Shown here: piece by piece, positions 22,228-31,400 of the stretch
Layout: every line of letters starts with the position of its first letter
Numbering within the stretch: position 1 is the first letter of the stretch
From: a virus
Strand: one strand, 5' to 3'
Virus record (IMG/VR): IMGVR_UViG_3300010430_000301
Coordinates: 1 to 33,115 of that record
Length of the DNA stretch: 33,115 nt
Program-made: the position numbers and the translations under genes
The notes under the pieces: model-generated
The model's database searches: none
Told to the model about the DNA's origin: nothing
What the model saw: only the letters and a program-made list of their open reading frames with translations

Positions 22228-22708
22228 CTTCTACACCGCCATTGACGCCGCCCTGGCCGCCCACCTGCGCCAGCTCCCCGCGCTGGCCGACGTGCGCACC
22301 ATCGAGGCCAACGTGCGCGACAAGATCTTCGCCGAGTCGGCCGCGCTGGGCGTGCAGGCGTTTCGGCTCGACGAGCTGCCCGCCGTCAACATCTCCACGC
22401 AGGTCTCCCCGGCGGCCAGCCGCCCGCGCACGGCGGACCGCCTGACCTACGAGATCCCCGTCTTCGCGGCGATCGTCACGCGCGGCGGATCCGCCGCCGA
22501 CGTGCGCGAGCAGGCGCGGGCAATCCAACGCGAGATCGAGGCCGCGCTGCACACCCTGCGCGGGGCTAATACGGTGCTCGGCGTCAACTGCAACATCACC
22601 GGCGATCTGGTCAGCTCGCCGCCGATCCTCACGCAAACCGAGGCCGCCTTCGTTGCGATCGCAACGGTCGAGGGGACGGTCTTCAAGTCCGTGGACAAAG
22701 GAGCCTAG
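22217..22708 (+). CDS. Probable tail terminator / minor tail protein
   Basis: 163 residues. ATG with CGGAG 6-9 nt upstream. Position after the gp10-like gene and before the tail tube is the place of the tail terminator (gpU-like). It has an alpha/beta pattern: FYTAIDAALAAHLRQL, IEANVRDKIFAES, LPAVNISTQVSPAASR, YEIPVFAAIVTRGG, DVREQARAIQREIEAAL, then TEAAFVAIATVEGTVF. No decisive motif is seen. The call rests on gene order and the alpha/beta pattern common to this group. Confidence 0.65.
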   Translation: MAADFYTAIDAALAAHLRQLPALADVRTIEANVRDKIFAESAALGVQAFRLDELPAVNISTQVSPAASRPRTADRLTYEIPVFAAIVTRGGSAADVREQARAIQREIEAALHTLRGANTVLGVNCNITGDLVSSPPILTQTEAAFVAIATVEGTVFKSVDKGA

Positions 22709-22711
22709 ACG

Positions 22712-23710
22712 ATGGGTCAGCAAAACTCTTGGAGAGCGTTCTCCGCACTCGCGCAGGTCGACCGCGACACCGCCCAGACGGCCAACGTCCTGGTGGACTT
22801 CGCCGGCGATCCGGCCAAGCCCGAGATCGAGCGCAGCACCAACGCCGAGCGCAACACCGGCACCGCCTTCCCCACCCGGCACCGCGAGCTCAAGCGCATG
22901 ATGAGTTTTTCGCACGAGGAGCCCGCCACGCCTTCGGTGGTGGCCCTGTGCGCCTCGCAGGTGCTGGGGTATGACGCGGCTTCGGCCATCGGCGGCACCG
23001 GCGTCACGCGCCACCGCACCACGCCCAACGTCGCGCGCAAGCTCATCCCGCTGCGCACCATGGTGGAGAACGACGGCCTGGCGCAATGGCTGTTCAAGGG
23101 CGTCGCCTGCACCGGCTTCAAGCTTTCGGGCGAGCGCGGCGGCAACGTCGAGCTCTCCGCGGACTTCCTCGCCTCGGGCCTCAAGGAGACCAACGCCGCC
23201 TCCAAGCCCGCGCTCAGCGCCGAGAGCTGGCTCACCTACTGCGACGTCAACGCCGTGAAGGGCGGGACCTTCAACGGGACCACCGTCAGCGGCGGAACCA
23301 GCTACTCCGCCACGCTGGCCTCGTTCTCCGTCGACGTGCGCGCCAACGGCCAAGGCCGCCACCACTTCGGCGACATGACCAAGGCCTTCGGCTCGATCAT
23401 CGCGGGCCGCTTCTCAGCCGCCATCGAGATGGACCTCGAGATCGAAGACCAGGCGCACCGCGACGACCTCGAATCGGGCGCGGAGTTCAGCCTCCACATC
23501 CCCATGGTGGGCGGCATCGCCGCCGGCGGCGAGCCCTACGCCGTCCACGTCATCGCGCCGCGCTGCGTCTACGGCACGCTGCCGCAAAGTTTCCAGGACG
23601 GTCAGCTCCAAGAGAAGGCCGGCTTCATCGTGCTCGACGACGGGACCTATGACGGCCTCGTCATCGACATCCACAACCTCAACGCCACCAGCTATCTGGC
23701 GACGAGCTAA
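22712..23710 (+). CDS. Major tail tube protein
   Basis: 332 residues from an ATG with AAAGGAG upstream. Strand-rich with glycine turns; KLIPLRTMVENDGLAQWLFK and GVACTGFKLSGERGGNVELS are typical for phage tail tube proteins, as is the position between the tail terminator and assembly chaperones. The protein forms hexameric rings stacked to the length set by the tape measure. No sheath gene follows, supporting a non-contractile tail. Confidence 0.82.
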   Translation: MGQQNSWRAFSALAQVDRDTAQTANVLVDFAGDPAKPEIERSTNAERNTGTAFPTRHRELKRMMSFSHEEPATPSVVALCASQVLGYDAASAIGGTGVTRHRTTPNVARKLIPLRTMVENDGLAQWLFKGVACTGFKLSGERGGNVELSADFLASGLKETNAASKPALSAESWLTYCDVNAVKGGTFNGTTVSGGTSYSATLASFSVDVRANGQGRHHFGDMTKAFGSIIAGRFSAAIEMDLEIEDQAHRDDLESGAEFSLHIPMVGGIAAGGEPYAVHVIAPRCVYGTLPQSFQDGQLQEKAGFIVLDDGTYDGLVIDIHNLNATSYLATS

Positions 23711-23746
23711 CCCACAACCCACAAGCGAAAAGGGAGTACTTTCACC

Positions 23747-24148
23747 ATGGCGCGCATCTCGCGAAACATCACCATCAGCCTGCCCGTCGACTCGGGCGCA
23801 CCCGTCGAGTTCATCGTCCGCCGCCCCAGCGCCGACGAGCACCAGAAGTTCCTCAAGAGCCGGCTCAAAGAGCGCCGCAACAAGATCACCACCGACGTGA
23901 TCGCGCCGCGCCTGGCGCTGATGCACAAGATCCTGCTGGACTGCCGCAACGTCACCATCGACGACGAGCACGGCAACGAGATCGAGCTCAACGCGCAGAC
24001 GCAGCTCACCGAAGGGATTCGCGAGCACTACGGCCTGGACGCCCTCGACACCTGGCGCGACCTCATCCCCGCCAACTGGCTCTCCAGCGCCGCCACCTAC
24101 TTCGAAGAGACCGCCGTCGACGAGGAGGGCTCGGAAAAAAACTCCTAG
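23747..24148 (+). CDS. Tail assembly chaperone (gpG-like)
   Basis: 133 residues. ATG with AAGGGAG about 9-15 nt upstream. The place between tail tube and tape measure is that of the tail chaperone (lambda gpG-like). N-terminal beta (SRNITISLPVDSGAPVEFIV), then helices (DEHQKFLKSRLKERR, HKILLDCRNVTI) and C-terminal helix (WLSSAATYFEE). It ends in a run of seven A that contains a slippery heptamer four codons before the stop, through which a C-terminally longer G-T fusion is probably made. Chaperones of this kind coat and fold the tape measure before tail tube assembly. Confidence 0.8.
   Translation: MARISRNITISLPVDSGAPVEFIVRRPSADEHQKFLKSRLKERRNKITTDVIAPRLALMHKILLDCRNVTIDDEHGNEIELNAQTQLTEGIREHYGLDALDTWRDLIPANWLSSAATYFEETAVDEEGSEKNS
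24136..24142 (+). promoter_or_regulatory. A AAA AAC slippery heptamer for -1 frameshifting
   Basis: The zero-frame codons GAA AAA AAC make the heptamer A AAA AAC in the correct register. Slipping one base back moves the ribosome into a frame open for 101 codons. A Shine-Dalgarno-like AGGAGGG lies at 24123-24129, six bases before it, of the kind that stimulates frameshifting in dnaX. A weak possible downstream stem is CTCCTC 24151-24156 with GAGGAG 24178-24183. This mirrors the G/GT programmed frameshift of tailed phages. Confidence 0.8.
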
Positions 24149-24447
24149 ACCTCCTCGGCGAATGGCTCGATGAAGCGGAGGAGTTTGAAAAACGGCGGAA
24201 GCAATGCACGACCAAATGCCCATCCAAGCAGCTCGAGGACGACGGCTACTGCGCGGCCTGCACCTTCAAGAGGCTCGACGACAAGCACCCGGCCGAGCTG
24301 CGCGCCTGGGCTGCCGAGCTGGGGCGCATCGAGCGCTGGGCGGACCTCGGCATCCCGCCCGACCCCGCCGAGCTGACGCTGGTGGAGCTGGAAGCCGTCT
24401 GCCGCATCAGGGGGTGGCGCGTTGAGAAGCAATGGTCGACCGACTGA
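24142..24447 (+). CDS. Frameshift-only extension of the tail chaperone (T-like)
   Basis: 101 codons in the -1 frame with no ATG and no early GTG or TTG, so the frame cannot be translated on its own in normal ways. After the shift it reads LLDLLGEWLDEAEEFEKRRK then QCTTKCPSKQ and a CAAC pair, which together give a possible zinc site, and then helices (ELRAWAAELGRIERW). The fusion would be about 233 residues (132 plus 101). In lambda the GT protein joins tape measure to tail tube; gpT parts are small and often differ between phages. The reading frame is seen directly; expression by frameshift is inferred. Confidence 0.8.
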   Translation, partial: LLDLLGEWLDEAEEFEKRRKQCTTKCPSKQLEDDGYCAACTFKRLDDKHPAELRAWAAELGRIERWADLGIPPDPAELTLVELEAVCRIRGWRVEKQWSTD

Positions 24448-24658
24448 GGCGGCGAGCTGCGCCGAGCGCGCCTGCCCCTTCCCGCCCAACGCCGGCAGCG
24501 CCAAGGGCTACTGCGGCCAGCATTCGCTGATGTTCGAAGGCGGCTGGCCCATCCGGCAGCACAACGAGCGCAACGTGACCGCCGCCCAGCGCCACGGCAT
24601 CGCGCTCGACCGCCCCGGCAATCTCTCCCGCCACGCGAGGAAGCCCGCCCATGCCTGA
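24422..24658 (+). CDS. Small Cys-x4-Cys zinc-binding protein
   Basis: 78 residues from a TTG that overlaps the end of the chaperone fusion by 26 nt; it ends inside the start of the tape measure gene. The motif SCAERACPFPPN, then GYCGQH, fits the C-x4-C ... C-x2-H zinc site common in small phage proteins (pattern C-x4-C-x12-C-x2-H). The C-terminal half (NERNVTAAQRHGI) is polar and unknown. The TTG start has GGGGTGG upstream. Moderate confidence because overlaps are long and start is weak. Confidence 0.5.
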   Translation: MRSNGRPTEAASCAERACPFPPNAGSAKGYCGQHSLMFEGGWPIRQHNERNVTAAQRHGIALDRPGNLSRHARKPAHA

Positions 24659-26435
24659 AAACGTCGTCAGCGTGAAGCTCGTCTCCGAGCTCATTGACCG
24701 CTCCGAGCGGGCGCTCAAGCGCATGGAGCGCAACGTCAACCAGCTCTTCCAGTCGATGCGCAACGCCGCCGGCGGCGCGCGGCAAGCCATCAACGGCGCG
24801 GGCCTGGCTCTGGGCGGCGCCCTGGCCGGCGGCGCGGTGGGCGCCACGCTGGCGATGCGGGCCGTCGCCGAGAAGGCCTTTGATGTGGCGAAGGAGCTGG
24901 CCGACCAGTCCTCGAAAGCCGTGGAGCTGCGCGGCAATCTCGCCAGCCTCAACAGCATCTACAAAGACGTCAAGACGGCCCTCACCGGCTACGGCGTGGA
25001 GCTCTTCGTGGCGATCCAACGCGGCGGCGTGTTTCAAGATCTGGCGCGCTTCATCAAGGAAGAGCTGATCGGTCTGAAGCGCTCGCAGGAAGACCTCAAC
25101 GAGGCCACCCTGCGCTGGAACCAGCGGCTCGTCGCCACCGTGGAAACGCTGTCCTTGTTCGCGCAGGGCGGCGAGCTGGCGGCGCTCATCGTCCGCCGCT
25201 CCTGGCTGGCCTTGAGCACGGTCATCAACGGCGCGCTCGCCGGCATCGCCAAAGCCGCCGGCGAGCTGGTCGGCATCTTCGGCGACGGCGTGCTGGCCGA
25301 CACCCTCAAGAACTTCGCCGACGAGAGCTTGAAGGCCTACGTGAAAGACTTCCAGGCCCTCACCGGCGCGCTCGAGGAGCTGGGCGCGGTCTCGGACCCG
25401 CTGCGCGCTCTGGCCGAGCGCCTCAAAGCCTTCACCGGCGAGATCCGCGGGGCCGACGCCCCGGTCAAGAAGACCGCCGCCCAGCTCAAGGAGCTCAACC
25501 AGCAGCTCGCCGCCGCCGCGCGCCTGCGCCAGCAGCTCGAAACCCGCGGCGCGATCGGCGCGGAAGAGAAGCTCGCCGTCGAGCTGCAGCAGCGAATCCA
25601 GGAAATCAACCTGCTCACGCTGATCGACGAGCAGCAGCGCAACGAGCTGCTCACCCAGGCCCGCACCAACTACAACCGCCGCATGCACGAGCTGGCGCAA
25701 AAGCGCCTGGCCGAAGAAGCCAAGGCCGCCGCCGACCTGCAAGAGCTGAACCGCAAGATCCTGGCCGGGCTCCAGGTCGATATCGCCGACTTGCCTGACA
25801 AGCTGCGCCCCGAAGTCAACCTGGTGGTCGACGAGCTGGACCGCATCAACACGGAGTTCGACTTCTCCGTGCTGGCCGAGAAGTTCGAGCGTTTTAGAAC
25901 CAACATCCTCGGCGAGTTCACCCAGGGCACGTTGCAGGTGTGGAGCAACTTCTGGGCGGACATGATCACCGGGCAGGAAGGCGCGGGCAAAAAGCTCATC
26001 GCCGGCATGCTCGAGCTGATCGCCAAAGAGGCCGAGGCGCAGGCGCAACGGCTGGCGCTGTTCGCCATCGTCAACGCCGCCCTGGGCAATTTTGGGCAGG
26101 CCGCCAAGCAGGCCGCCGCGGCCGCCGCGCTGGGCCTGGCCGCCGGGGTGCTGCGCGGCGCGGCCGCCAACCTGGCCGGCACCACCGGAGGCCGTACGGA
26201 CGGCACCTTCCAGGACGTCGACGCGCCCACCACGCCCGGCCGCAGCCGCACGTCGGGCGAATCCACGGGCGCATCCGGCGGCCCGCAATCCGCCGGCGAA
26301 GCCTACCGCCAGCGCCGCCCGCCCACCGAGCTCGTCATCAAGCTCGAGCGCGGCCTCGTGGCCGACGAGTTCGTGCGCGCCGTCGACGGCAACGACAGCC
26401 GCGTGCGCCTGGCCGTAGTGAGGGCCGGAGCATGA
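24651..26435 (+). CDS. Tape measure protein
   Basis: 594 residues, short for the family; at about 1.5 angstrom per residue this would give a tail of roughly 90 nm. Coil-rich: VNQLFQSMRNAAGGARQAIN, hydrophobic Gly/Ala segment GLALGGALAGGAVGATLAMR (about 48-67), long helices such as ELNQQLAAAARLRQQLETR and RIQEINLLTLIDEQQRNELL, and a second Ala-rich segment (about 480-520). The C-terminal 60 residues are flexible (GGRTDGTFQDVD, GRSRTSGESTGASGG). The protein sets tail length and helps DNA entry. It follows the chaperones, as expected. Confidence 0.87.
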   Translation: MPENVVSVKLVSELIDRSERALKRMERNVNQLFQSMRNAAGGARQAINGAGLALGGALAGGAVGATLAMRAVAEKAFDVAKELADQSSKAVELRGNLASLNSIYKDVKTALTGYGVELFVAIQRGGVFQDLARFIKEELIGLKRSQEDLNEATLRWNQRLVATVETLSLFAQGGELAALIVRRSWLALSTVINGALAGIAKAAGELVGIFGDGVLADTLKNFADESLKAYVKDFQALTGALEELGAVSDPLRALAERLKAFTGEIRGADAPVKKTAAQLKELNQQLAAAARLRQQLETRGAIGAEEKLAVELQQRIQEINLLTLIDEQQRNELLTQARTNYNRRMHELAQKRLAEEAKAAADLQELNRKILAGLQVDIADLPDKLRPEVNLVVDELDRINTEFDFSVLAEKFERFRTNILGEFTQGTLQVWSNFWADMITGQEGAGKKLIAGMLELIAKEAEAQAQRLALFAIVNAALGNFGQAAKQAAAAAALGLAAGVLRGAAANLAGTTGGRTDGTFQDVDAPTTPGRSRTSGESTGASGGPQSAGEAYRQRRPPTELVIKLERGLVADEFVRAVDGNDSRVRLAVVRAGA

Positions 26436-26566
26436 CGCTGAGCGAAGCCATCGGGGCGTTCGCGTTGGGTGTGATCCAGGGCTTCGCCGCGGCCGCCGGG
26501 GTCATCCTCCTGCTGTGCCTGCTCGGCGCGGTCATCACCTTCGTGCGGAGGTGCATCGATGTCTGA
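26432..26566 (+). CDS. Small single-pass membrane protein
   Basis: 44 residues, MTLSEAIGAFALGVIQGF followed by AAAAGVILLLCLLGAVIT and a basic end FVRRCIDV: one clear transmembrane helix (about 16-36) with positive residues after it. Overlaps the tape measure stop by ATGA. Could be a tiny holin-like or membrane-anchoring protein. The neighbouring M15 peptidase gene at 27926 might need a holin; this is inference. Confidence 0.6.
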   Translation: MTLSEAIGAFALGVIQGFAAAAGVILLLCLLGAVITFVRRCIDV

Positions 26567-26693
26567 GGCCCGCCGCTTCTACCTCGACGCCGCCCGCGCC
26601 GAGATCCGCTGGTACGTGCAGCGCATGACGCGGCTCACCGCTCACCGCCCACCGCTCACCGCTCACGGGAGGCGCAGCCGACCCCATGGCTAA
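26559..26693 (+). CDS. Small protein with heptamer-repeat C-terminus
   Basis: 44 residues. An excellent GGAGG site sits 7 nt before the ATG, which overlaps the previous stop. Helical N-terminus (SEARRFYLDAARAEIRWYVQ), then RLTAHRPPLTAHG encoded by the second GCTCACC array. As at 22030, the array forms the gene's 3' end. It stops 8 nt inside the next gene. Function unknown. Confidence 0.5.
   Translation: MSEARRFYLDAARAEIRWYVQRMTRLTAHRPPLTAHGRRSRPHG
26633..26667 (+). repeat. GCTCACC heptamer array, copy 2
   Basis: Five tandem 7-nt units: GCTCACC twice, GCCCACC, GCTCACC, GCTCACG. Ends at the GGGAGG ribosome-binding site of the tail gene at 26686, as copy 1 does for the gene at 22217. Confidence 0.85.
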
Positions 26694-27039
26694 CTTCCCC
26701 ACCACCCCGCTGCCCGATACGCCGCTGAACGAAGAAGCGGCGCAGACCGCCGACGTGCTCATCTCCGCGCACCGCGACGGCAGCGAGCAGCGCCGCAAGG
26801 TCGGCGACGGGCGCGGCCGCCGCTTCAGCCTGGTATGGACGTACGAGATCAGCCGCGCCGAGCGCGACTCGATCATCGCCCACTACAACGGCCAAAACGG
26901 CATGCTCACCGCCTTCGTGTGGACGCATCCCGAGACGGGGGAAAACATCACCGTGCGCTACGACGGCATCCCGCAGGACCAACAGGTCGCCTACGACGCG
27001 TACACCATGCAAGTCCAGTTCCAGGAGGTGGCGGCATGA
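26686..27039 (+). CDS. Minor/distal tail protein
   Basis: 117 residues from an ATG with GGGAGG 15-20 nt upstream. Reads RRFSLVWTYEISRAERDSII, then HYNGQNGMLTAFVWTHP and TVRYDGI, ending in TMQVQFQEV. The W-x-Y ... E ... F-x-W ... Y ... V-x-F-x-E-V pattern matches small minor tail proteins (gpM/distal-tail-like) that follow the tape measure in siphoviruses. Exact family not certain. ATGA overlap with the next gene. Confidence 0.7.
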   Translation: MANFPTTPLPDTPLNEEAAQTADVLISAHRDGSEQRRKVGDGRGRRFSLVWTYEISRAERDSIIAHYNGQNGMLTAFVWTHPETGENITVRYDGIPQDQQVAYDAYTMQVQFQEVAA

Positions 27040-27269
27040 GGGCTGACGCCCGCGTTGTAAAGTGCGCCCGCCGCCCGCTGCCGGTGACCGCGGTCCAGGT
27101 GACCGAAGGGCTCAAGAAGGCCGTGGCGGCCGCGGAAGAAGGGGATTGGCTGATCGCCTTTGACGGCGACCAATTCCAGGAGATTGCCGATACGGCCCAC
27201 GTCGTCCCGCAGTCCGTTTTCGGCGCGCTTTACACCACCGGGAAGGGCGGCGGTGAGAGTCAGAGTTAA
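27036..27269 (+). CDS. Small conserved-type phage hypothetical protein
   Basis: 77 residues with AGGAGG 7 nt before the ATG, a very good site. KCARRPLPVTAVQVTEGL, then GDWLIAFDGDQFQEI and FGALYTTG resemble a small phage family with a P-V-x-A-V-Q start and a GDWL...G loop ending with F-x-x-x-Y, of unknown role. The ATG overlaps the previous stop. Confidence 0.6.
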   Translation: MRADARVVKCARRPLPVTAVQVTEGLKKAVAAAEEGDWLIAFDGDQFQEIADTAHVVPQSVFGALYTTGKGGGESQS

Positions 27270-27297
27270 GCCCACGGGGCTGCCCAGGAGGATCGTG

Positions 27298-27660
27298 ATG
27301 AAGTGGCTAGCGCTCGCAAAGTTCGTGAAGGATCTGGTGGACAAGCACCCCGCCGCCCAGCAGGTGGCTGAAGGCTTGTTGGGCAAGCTGCTGGGCAAGG
27401 GCGACCTGAAAGACCAGGCGGCCAAGCAGCTCCTGCAACGCGCCCGCCGCCGCCGCGATCGCATCGAGGCGTTCCAGCAGCTCATGCAGCAGGCCGCCCA
27501 AGACGAGGGCGCGCCGCTGGCCGACCCCACCCTGGCCGGCTCGCTCGCCATGCTGCTGCAAGAGGCCGCCGCCGACGTCCGCGAAGACGTGGAGCTGGCC
27601 GCCGAATTGGCCGGCGAAAAGCTGCCCGTCGCCGAGCTGGCCGGAGGTCGAATCAGTTGA
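27298..27660 (+). CDS. Helical hypothetical tail-region protein
   Basis: 120 residues. AGGAGG at 27286-27291 lies 6 nt before this ATG, so it is preferred over an in-frame GTG at 27253. All-helical: FVKDLVDKHPAAQQVAEGLL, a basic stretch (RARRRRDRIEAF), QLMQQAAQDEG and an acidic helix (EDVELAAELAGE). No family recognised. Coupled to the next gene by a TTGA overlap. Confidence 0.6.
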   Translation: MKWLALAKFVKDLVDKHPAAQQVAEGLLGKLLGKGDLKDQAAKQLLQRARRRRDRIEAFQQLMQQAAQDEGAPLADPTLAGSLAMLLQEAAADVREDVELAAELAGEKLPVAELAGGRIS

Positions 27661-27926
27661 CCGAACGCCGCACCATCACACTCGAAAACGCCGCCGGGGT
27701 CCTAGCATTCGTGCAGATCCCGGCGCTCGTCACGCTGCCGTCGGTCATCCTGTGGCGCGGCCGCGCGTTCTACTTCGTCGAAGACGAGCTGTATACCGAG
27801 GCCGACTGCTACGACGCCAGCGCCGACCCCGTCACCACCACCGCCCCCAACGGCGAGCGCGCCGACGCTCCCACCCTGCTGGCCTTCGAGCCCACGGGCG
27901 GCGGAGACGCCGAGGAGCACTACTGA
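27657..27926 (+). CDS. Small hypothetical protein in the tail block
   Basis: 89 residues from a TTG overlapping the previous stop, with GGAGG upstream. Beta-like N-terminus: RRTITLENAAGVLAFVQIP, then LWRGRAFYFVED; the rest is acidic and polar. No family recognised. TGATG link to the peptidase gene. Confidence 0.55.
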   Translation: MTERRTITLENAAGVLAFVQIPALVTLPSVILWRGRAFYFVEDELYTEADCYDASADPVTTTAPNGERADAPTLLAFEPTGGGDAEEHY

Positions 27927-28399
27927 TGAGCCTGAAAGACCGCTACGACCTCACCGAATCCGCGCCCTTCTACCAGCCCGGCGCGCCCGAGCAGGTCCAC
28001 CGCGACGGCCGGCACTTCAAGCTCGTGGAGTTCGCCTGCCCGCTCACCAAGGCCATCGTCGTCTCGGCCGAGCTGCTCGAAAAGCTCGACGAGCTGCGCG
28101 AGCGCATCGGCCGCCCGCTCACCATCTCCAGCGGCTACCGCAGCCCCGAATACAACCGCCGCGTGGGCGGAGCGGAGCGCTCGCAGCACCTGCTGGGCCG
28201 CGCCGCCGACATCCCCTTCCTCGACTCCGCCGACGCGCACAAGCTGCTCGCCCTGGCCGAGGAGATCAGCTTCCGCGGCATCGGCCTCTACCCCACCAAG
28301 ATGTTCATCCACCTCGACGTGCGGCCCGGCCCCGTCGTCCGCTGGGCGCGGCTCGGCGGCAAGGCCGTCAGCTTCGACGACGCCGTGCTGGCGCTGTAA
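27926..28399 (+). CDS. Peptidase M15 (D-Ala-D-Ala carboxypeptidase-like) endolysin
   Basis: 157 residues. M15A pattern is clear: SSGYRSPEYN at 68-77, then SQH with H88, AADIP with D95, and IHLD with H129 and D131, which form the zinc site and catalytic acid. Such enzymes cut peptidoglycan cross-links and serve as endolysins or tail lysins. No signal peptide or membrane helix is seen, so export would need a holin or the virion. The position inside the tail genes suggests a tail-associated or lysis role. Confidence 0.85.
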   Translation: MSLKDRYDLTESAPFYQPGAPEQVHRDGRHFKLVEFACPLTKAIVVSAELLEKLDELRERIGRPLTISSGYRSPEYNRRVGGAERSQHLLGRAADIPFLDSADAHKLLALAEEISFRGIGLYPTKMFIHLDVRPGPVVRWARLGGKAVSFDDAVLAL

Positions 28400-28402
28400 C
28401 CC

Positions 28403-31400
28403 ATGCTCTCCGTCACCCCAGCCCTGGAAGCCGCGCTCAACGCCACGAGCAACTCCCCGCTCGACCTCTACGAGCTCCAGCTCGACTCCGGGACCAAGCG
28501 CTGGTCGACCGAAGCGTTCACCTTCGGCGGCCAAGACTACGAGCCGATGATCCTGGCGCGCTCCGCCATCAAGCGCACCATGACGCGGCAGTTTGACACC
28601 GTTCGCCTCGAGATCAACACCGTCGACACGTCCGCCGCGCAGCTCCTGCTGGGCGAGGAGATCCAGGGCCGCCGCCTCGTCATCCGCAAGGTCGACCGCA
28701 CCGTCGCCGGCGACTCCGTCGTCATCTTCCACGGCGTGCTGCAACGCCTGGTCTCCATCAACCGCCACCGCGCCGTCGTTGAGGCCGTGGAGCTGCTCGG
28801 CTCCATTGACGACCTCAACGGCCGCCCCATGGTGCAGCAGTGCACCATCAGCGAGTTCAAGGGGCCGATCTGCCGCTACGCCGGCATCGAAACCGAGTGC
28901 GACCGCAGCATCAGCCGCTGCGCCGAGCTGAGCAACACCAACAACTTCTTCGGCATCCGCTTTCTCGAGCACCAGGGCACCTACCAGTACTCCGAAACGC
29001 AGATCAAGAGCTTCCTGTTCTTCTTCCGGCGCAAGAAGCGCGTGCAGCGCTCGGCCACCTTCACCTCGATCGACGAGACGCCCCGCGGCGCGGCGGTCCC
29101 CACCGTCTACGGCCGTCTAGTGACGCCCGGCATCACGCTCTACCACTACGACGAGGGCGGCGTGACCAAGACCCTCGCCCTCTTCTCCACCGGCCCCATC
29201 CATGAGGTCGGCTACCTGCGCGCCAATGACAAGCTGGTGATCGAGTGGACCGGCCACCAGGGCGCCCTGGGCGGCGACGGCAACCAGCTCGTCGACCCGC
29301 GCATCCCCATCCTCGACTACCCGCTCAGCGGCCTCGCCTACGTAACGCTCGACATGCCCAGCGCGCTCGACGAGGTCGACGCCTCGCCCATCGTCTCCGG
29401 CCTGGTGAGCGGACGGCAGGTGCGCCAGTATGACGCCGCCGGCAACTTCACCGGCTTCGGCTGGGACGACAACGCCGCGCTGTGCTCGGCCGACTACCTC
29501 ACGCTCGCGCTGGACCACGGCGGCATGGGCCTGGCTCTCGGCGACCTGAACCTGCCCTCCGTCGGCGCCAGCGCCGCCTATTGCGCCCAATCCATCAGCG
29601 ACACCACCGGCGGCACCCGCATCTTCCGCCCCGAGAACCTGCCCGACGGCATCACCGTCGGCGTGGAATACCGCCGCTACCAGCCCTCGGGCGTCATCGG
29701 CAAAACGCCCACTGACGACGGCCCCTACCTCACCTACGTGGCCGGGGTGGACGACGACCTGGACCGCACGCCGCCCGCCGTCAACGTCAAGCGCTTCACC
29801 TGCAACGCCGTCATCGGCGACCGCCGCTCCAAGATCGACGTGCTCGATCAGCTCCTCACCGCCTGGCGCGGCTTCCACCGCTATGACAAGGACGGCAAGA
29901 TCGAGCTGCTGTGCGAGCAGGCCAACCCGAACCAGCTCCTCAACGCGCCCGCCGGCATCGGCGCGAGCGCGCTGAGCGTGGGCGATTCGTCGGTCTTCGC
30001 CGCCGGCGACACCCTCATCGTGGGCGCGCTCACCGCCGCCGCCGAGATCGCGACGGTCGACTCCGTCGGCGCGGGCGTGGTCAACCTCGCCGCGCCGCTG
30101 GCCGAGGCCCACAGCTCCGGCGACGAGGTGCTGCAAGTCGCCATGGCGCTCGACGATTCGGTGCTGATCGGCGACATCGAGTATCCGCTGAGCAGCCGCC
30201 AGCCCGGCTACAACCAGGTGGTGGTCACCTACGTCGACGCCCCGGCCGGCTTTGAAGAGACGCCGCTCCAGGTCAACGACTTCGCCGACCAGGTCATCCG
30301 CCGCAAGATCGAGCCGCTCGACGTGGACGGCGCCGCGATCGACAACTACTTCCAGGCGTGGCGCATCGGCCAGACCCAGCTCGCCAAGTCCCGCGCCTTC
30401 GCCAAGTGGTTCAGCGGCCTGATGGACATGAAGGGAGCGCCGCTCCAGGTGGGCGACGTGGTCGCGCTCAGCTCCGGCGAACACGGTCTGAAAAACGTCC
30501 CCTTCCGCATCGAAGAGAAGGCGGACCTGGAGAATCACGAGGTGAGCCTGCTGGGGCGCGCCTACGCCTCGGGCATGTACGACGATACGGCCCCGCGCAC
30601 CACGCTCTCCATCCCGGCCGTCTTCAACCCGATCCTGCCCGGCGACGCCGGCAACACGCCGCCCGGCCCCGTCGATACGCTCGCGCTGGTGAGCCTGACG
30701 CAGGACGTGGAAGACCCCAACCTCGCCCGCGTGGAGATCAGCTACAACCCGCCCGACACGCTCAACGGGTTTGACGGCGTGGAGGTGCAGCTCGAGCTGC
30801 CCGAGGCCGACGAAGTGGACCCCAGCGGCTACGCCCAGGGCGTGCTGCTGCCCCAGGGCTGGCACCAGTCCGACGGCTCCGACGGCAGCCGCATCATCCT
30901 GCGCGTGCCCTACCCGGCCCGCGCCGAGCGCTGGCACGTCTACCCCTTGAGCCGCAACCCCAACGCGACGGCGGCGCTGGTGCACCGCGGCGAGGCGAGC
31001 CCCAGCCCGAGCCTGGCCGTCGACGTGCCCAAGAACCCCGGCGCCCCGGCCGCCCCCAACGTCACCGGCGTGACGGTCAGCGTGGAGCGCCAGCTCCTCA
31101 TCACCCGCGCCCGAACGCAGTCCAAGGGCACGGTGCTGCGCGTCGATTGGACCATGCCAACCGGCGACCCGAACTTTGAAAAGCTCTTCGATTTGAGCTT
31201 GAAATTCGTGAAGGTCTCCACCGGCGAGGAAGAGGATATCGCCACGCTGCCGGTGTTCACGGCGTCGGGTCTGCCGAACCATCTCTTCAGCGGCGACTTC
31301 CCCAACCCCGACACGCCGACCGACTACAAGGTCCGCATCTACGCCCGCAACTTCGAGGGCCGCATCACCGCCTCGCCCGCGGAAAGCAACACCATCACCC

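Noticed and set aside
22712-28399. Contractile tail with sheath and baseplate genes as in Mu
   Set aside because: Only one tube-type gene, no sheath-size gene, no baseplate spike or wedge genes in the tail block.
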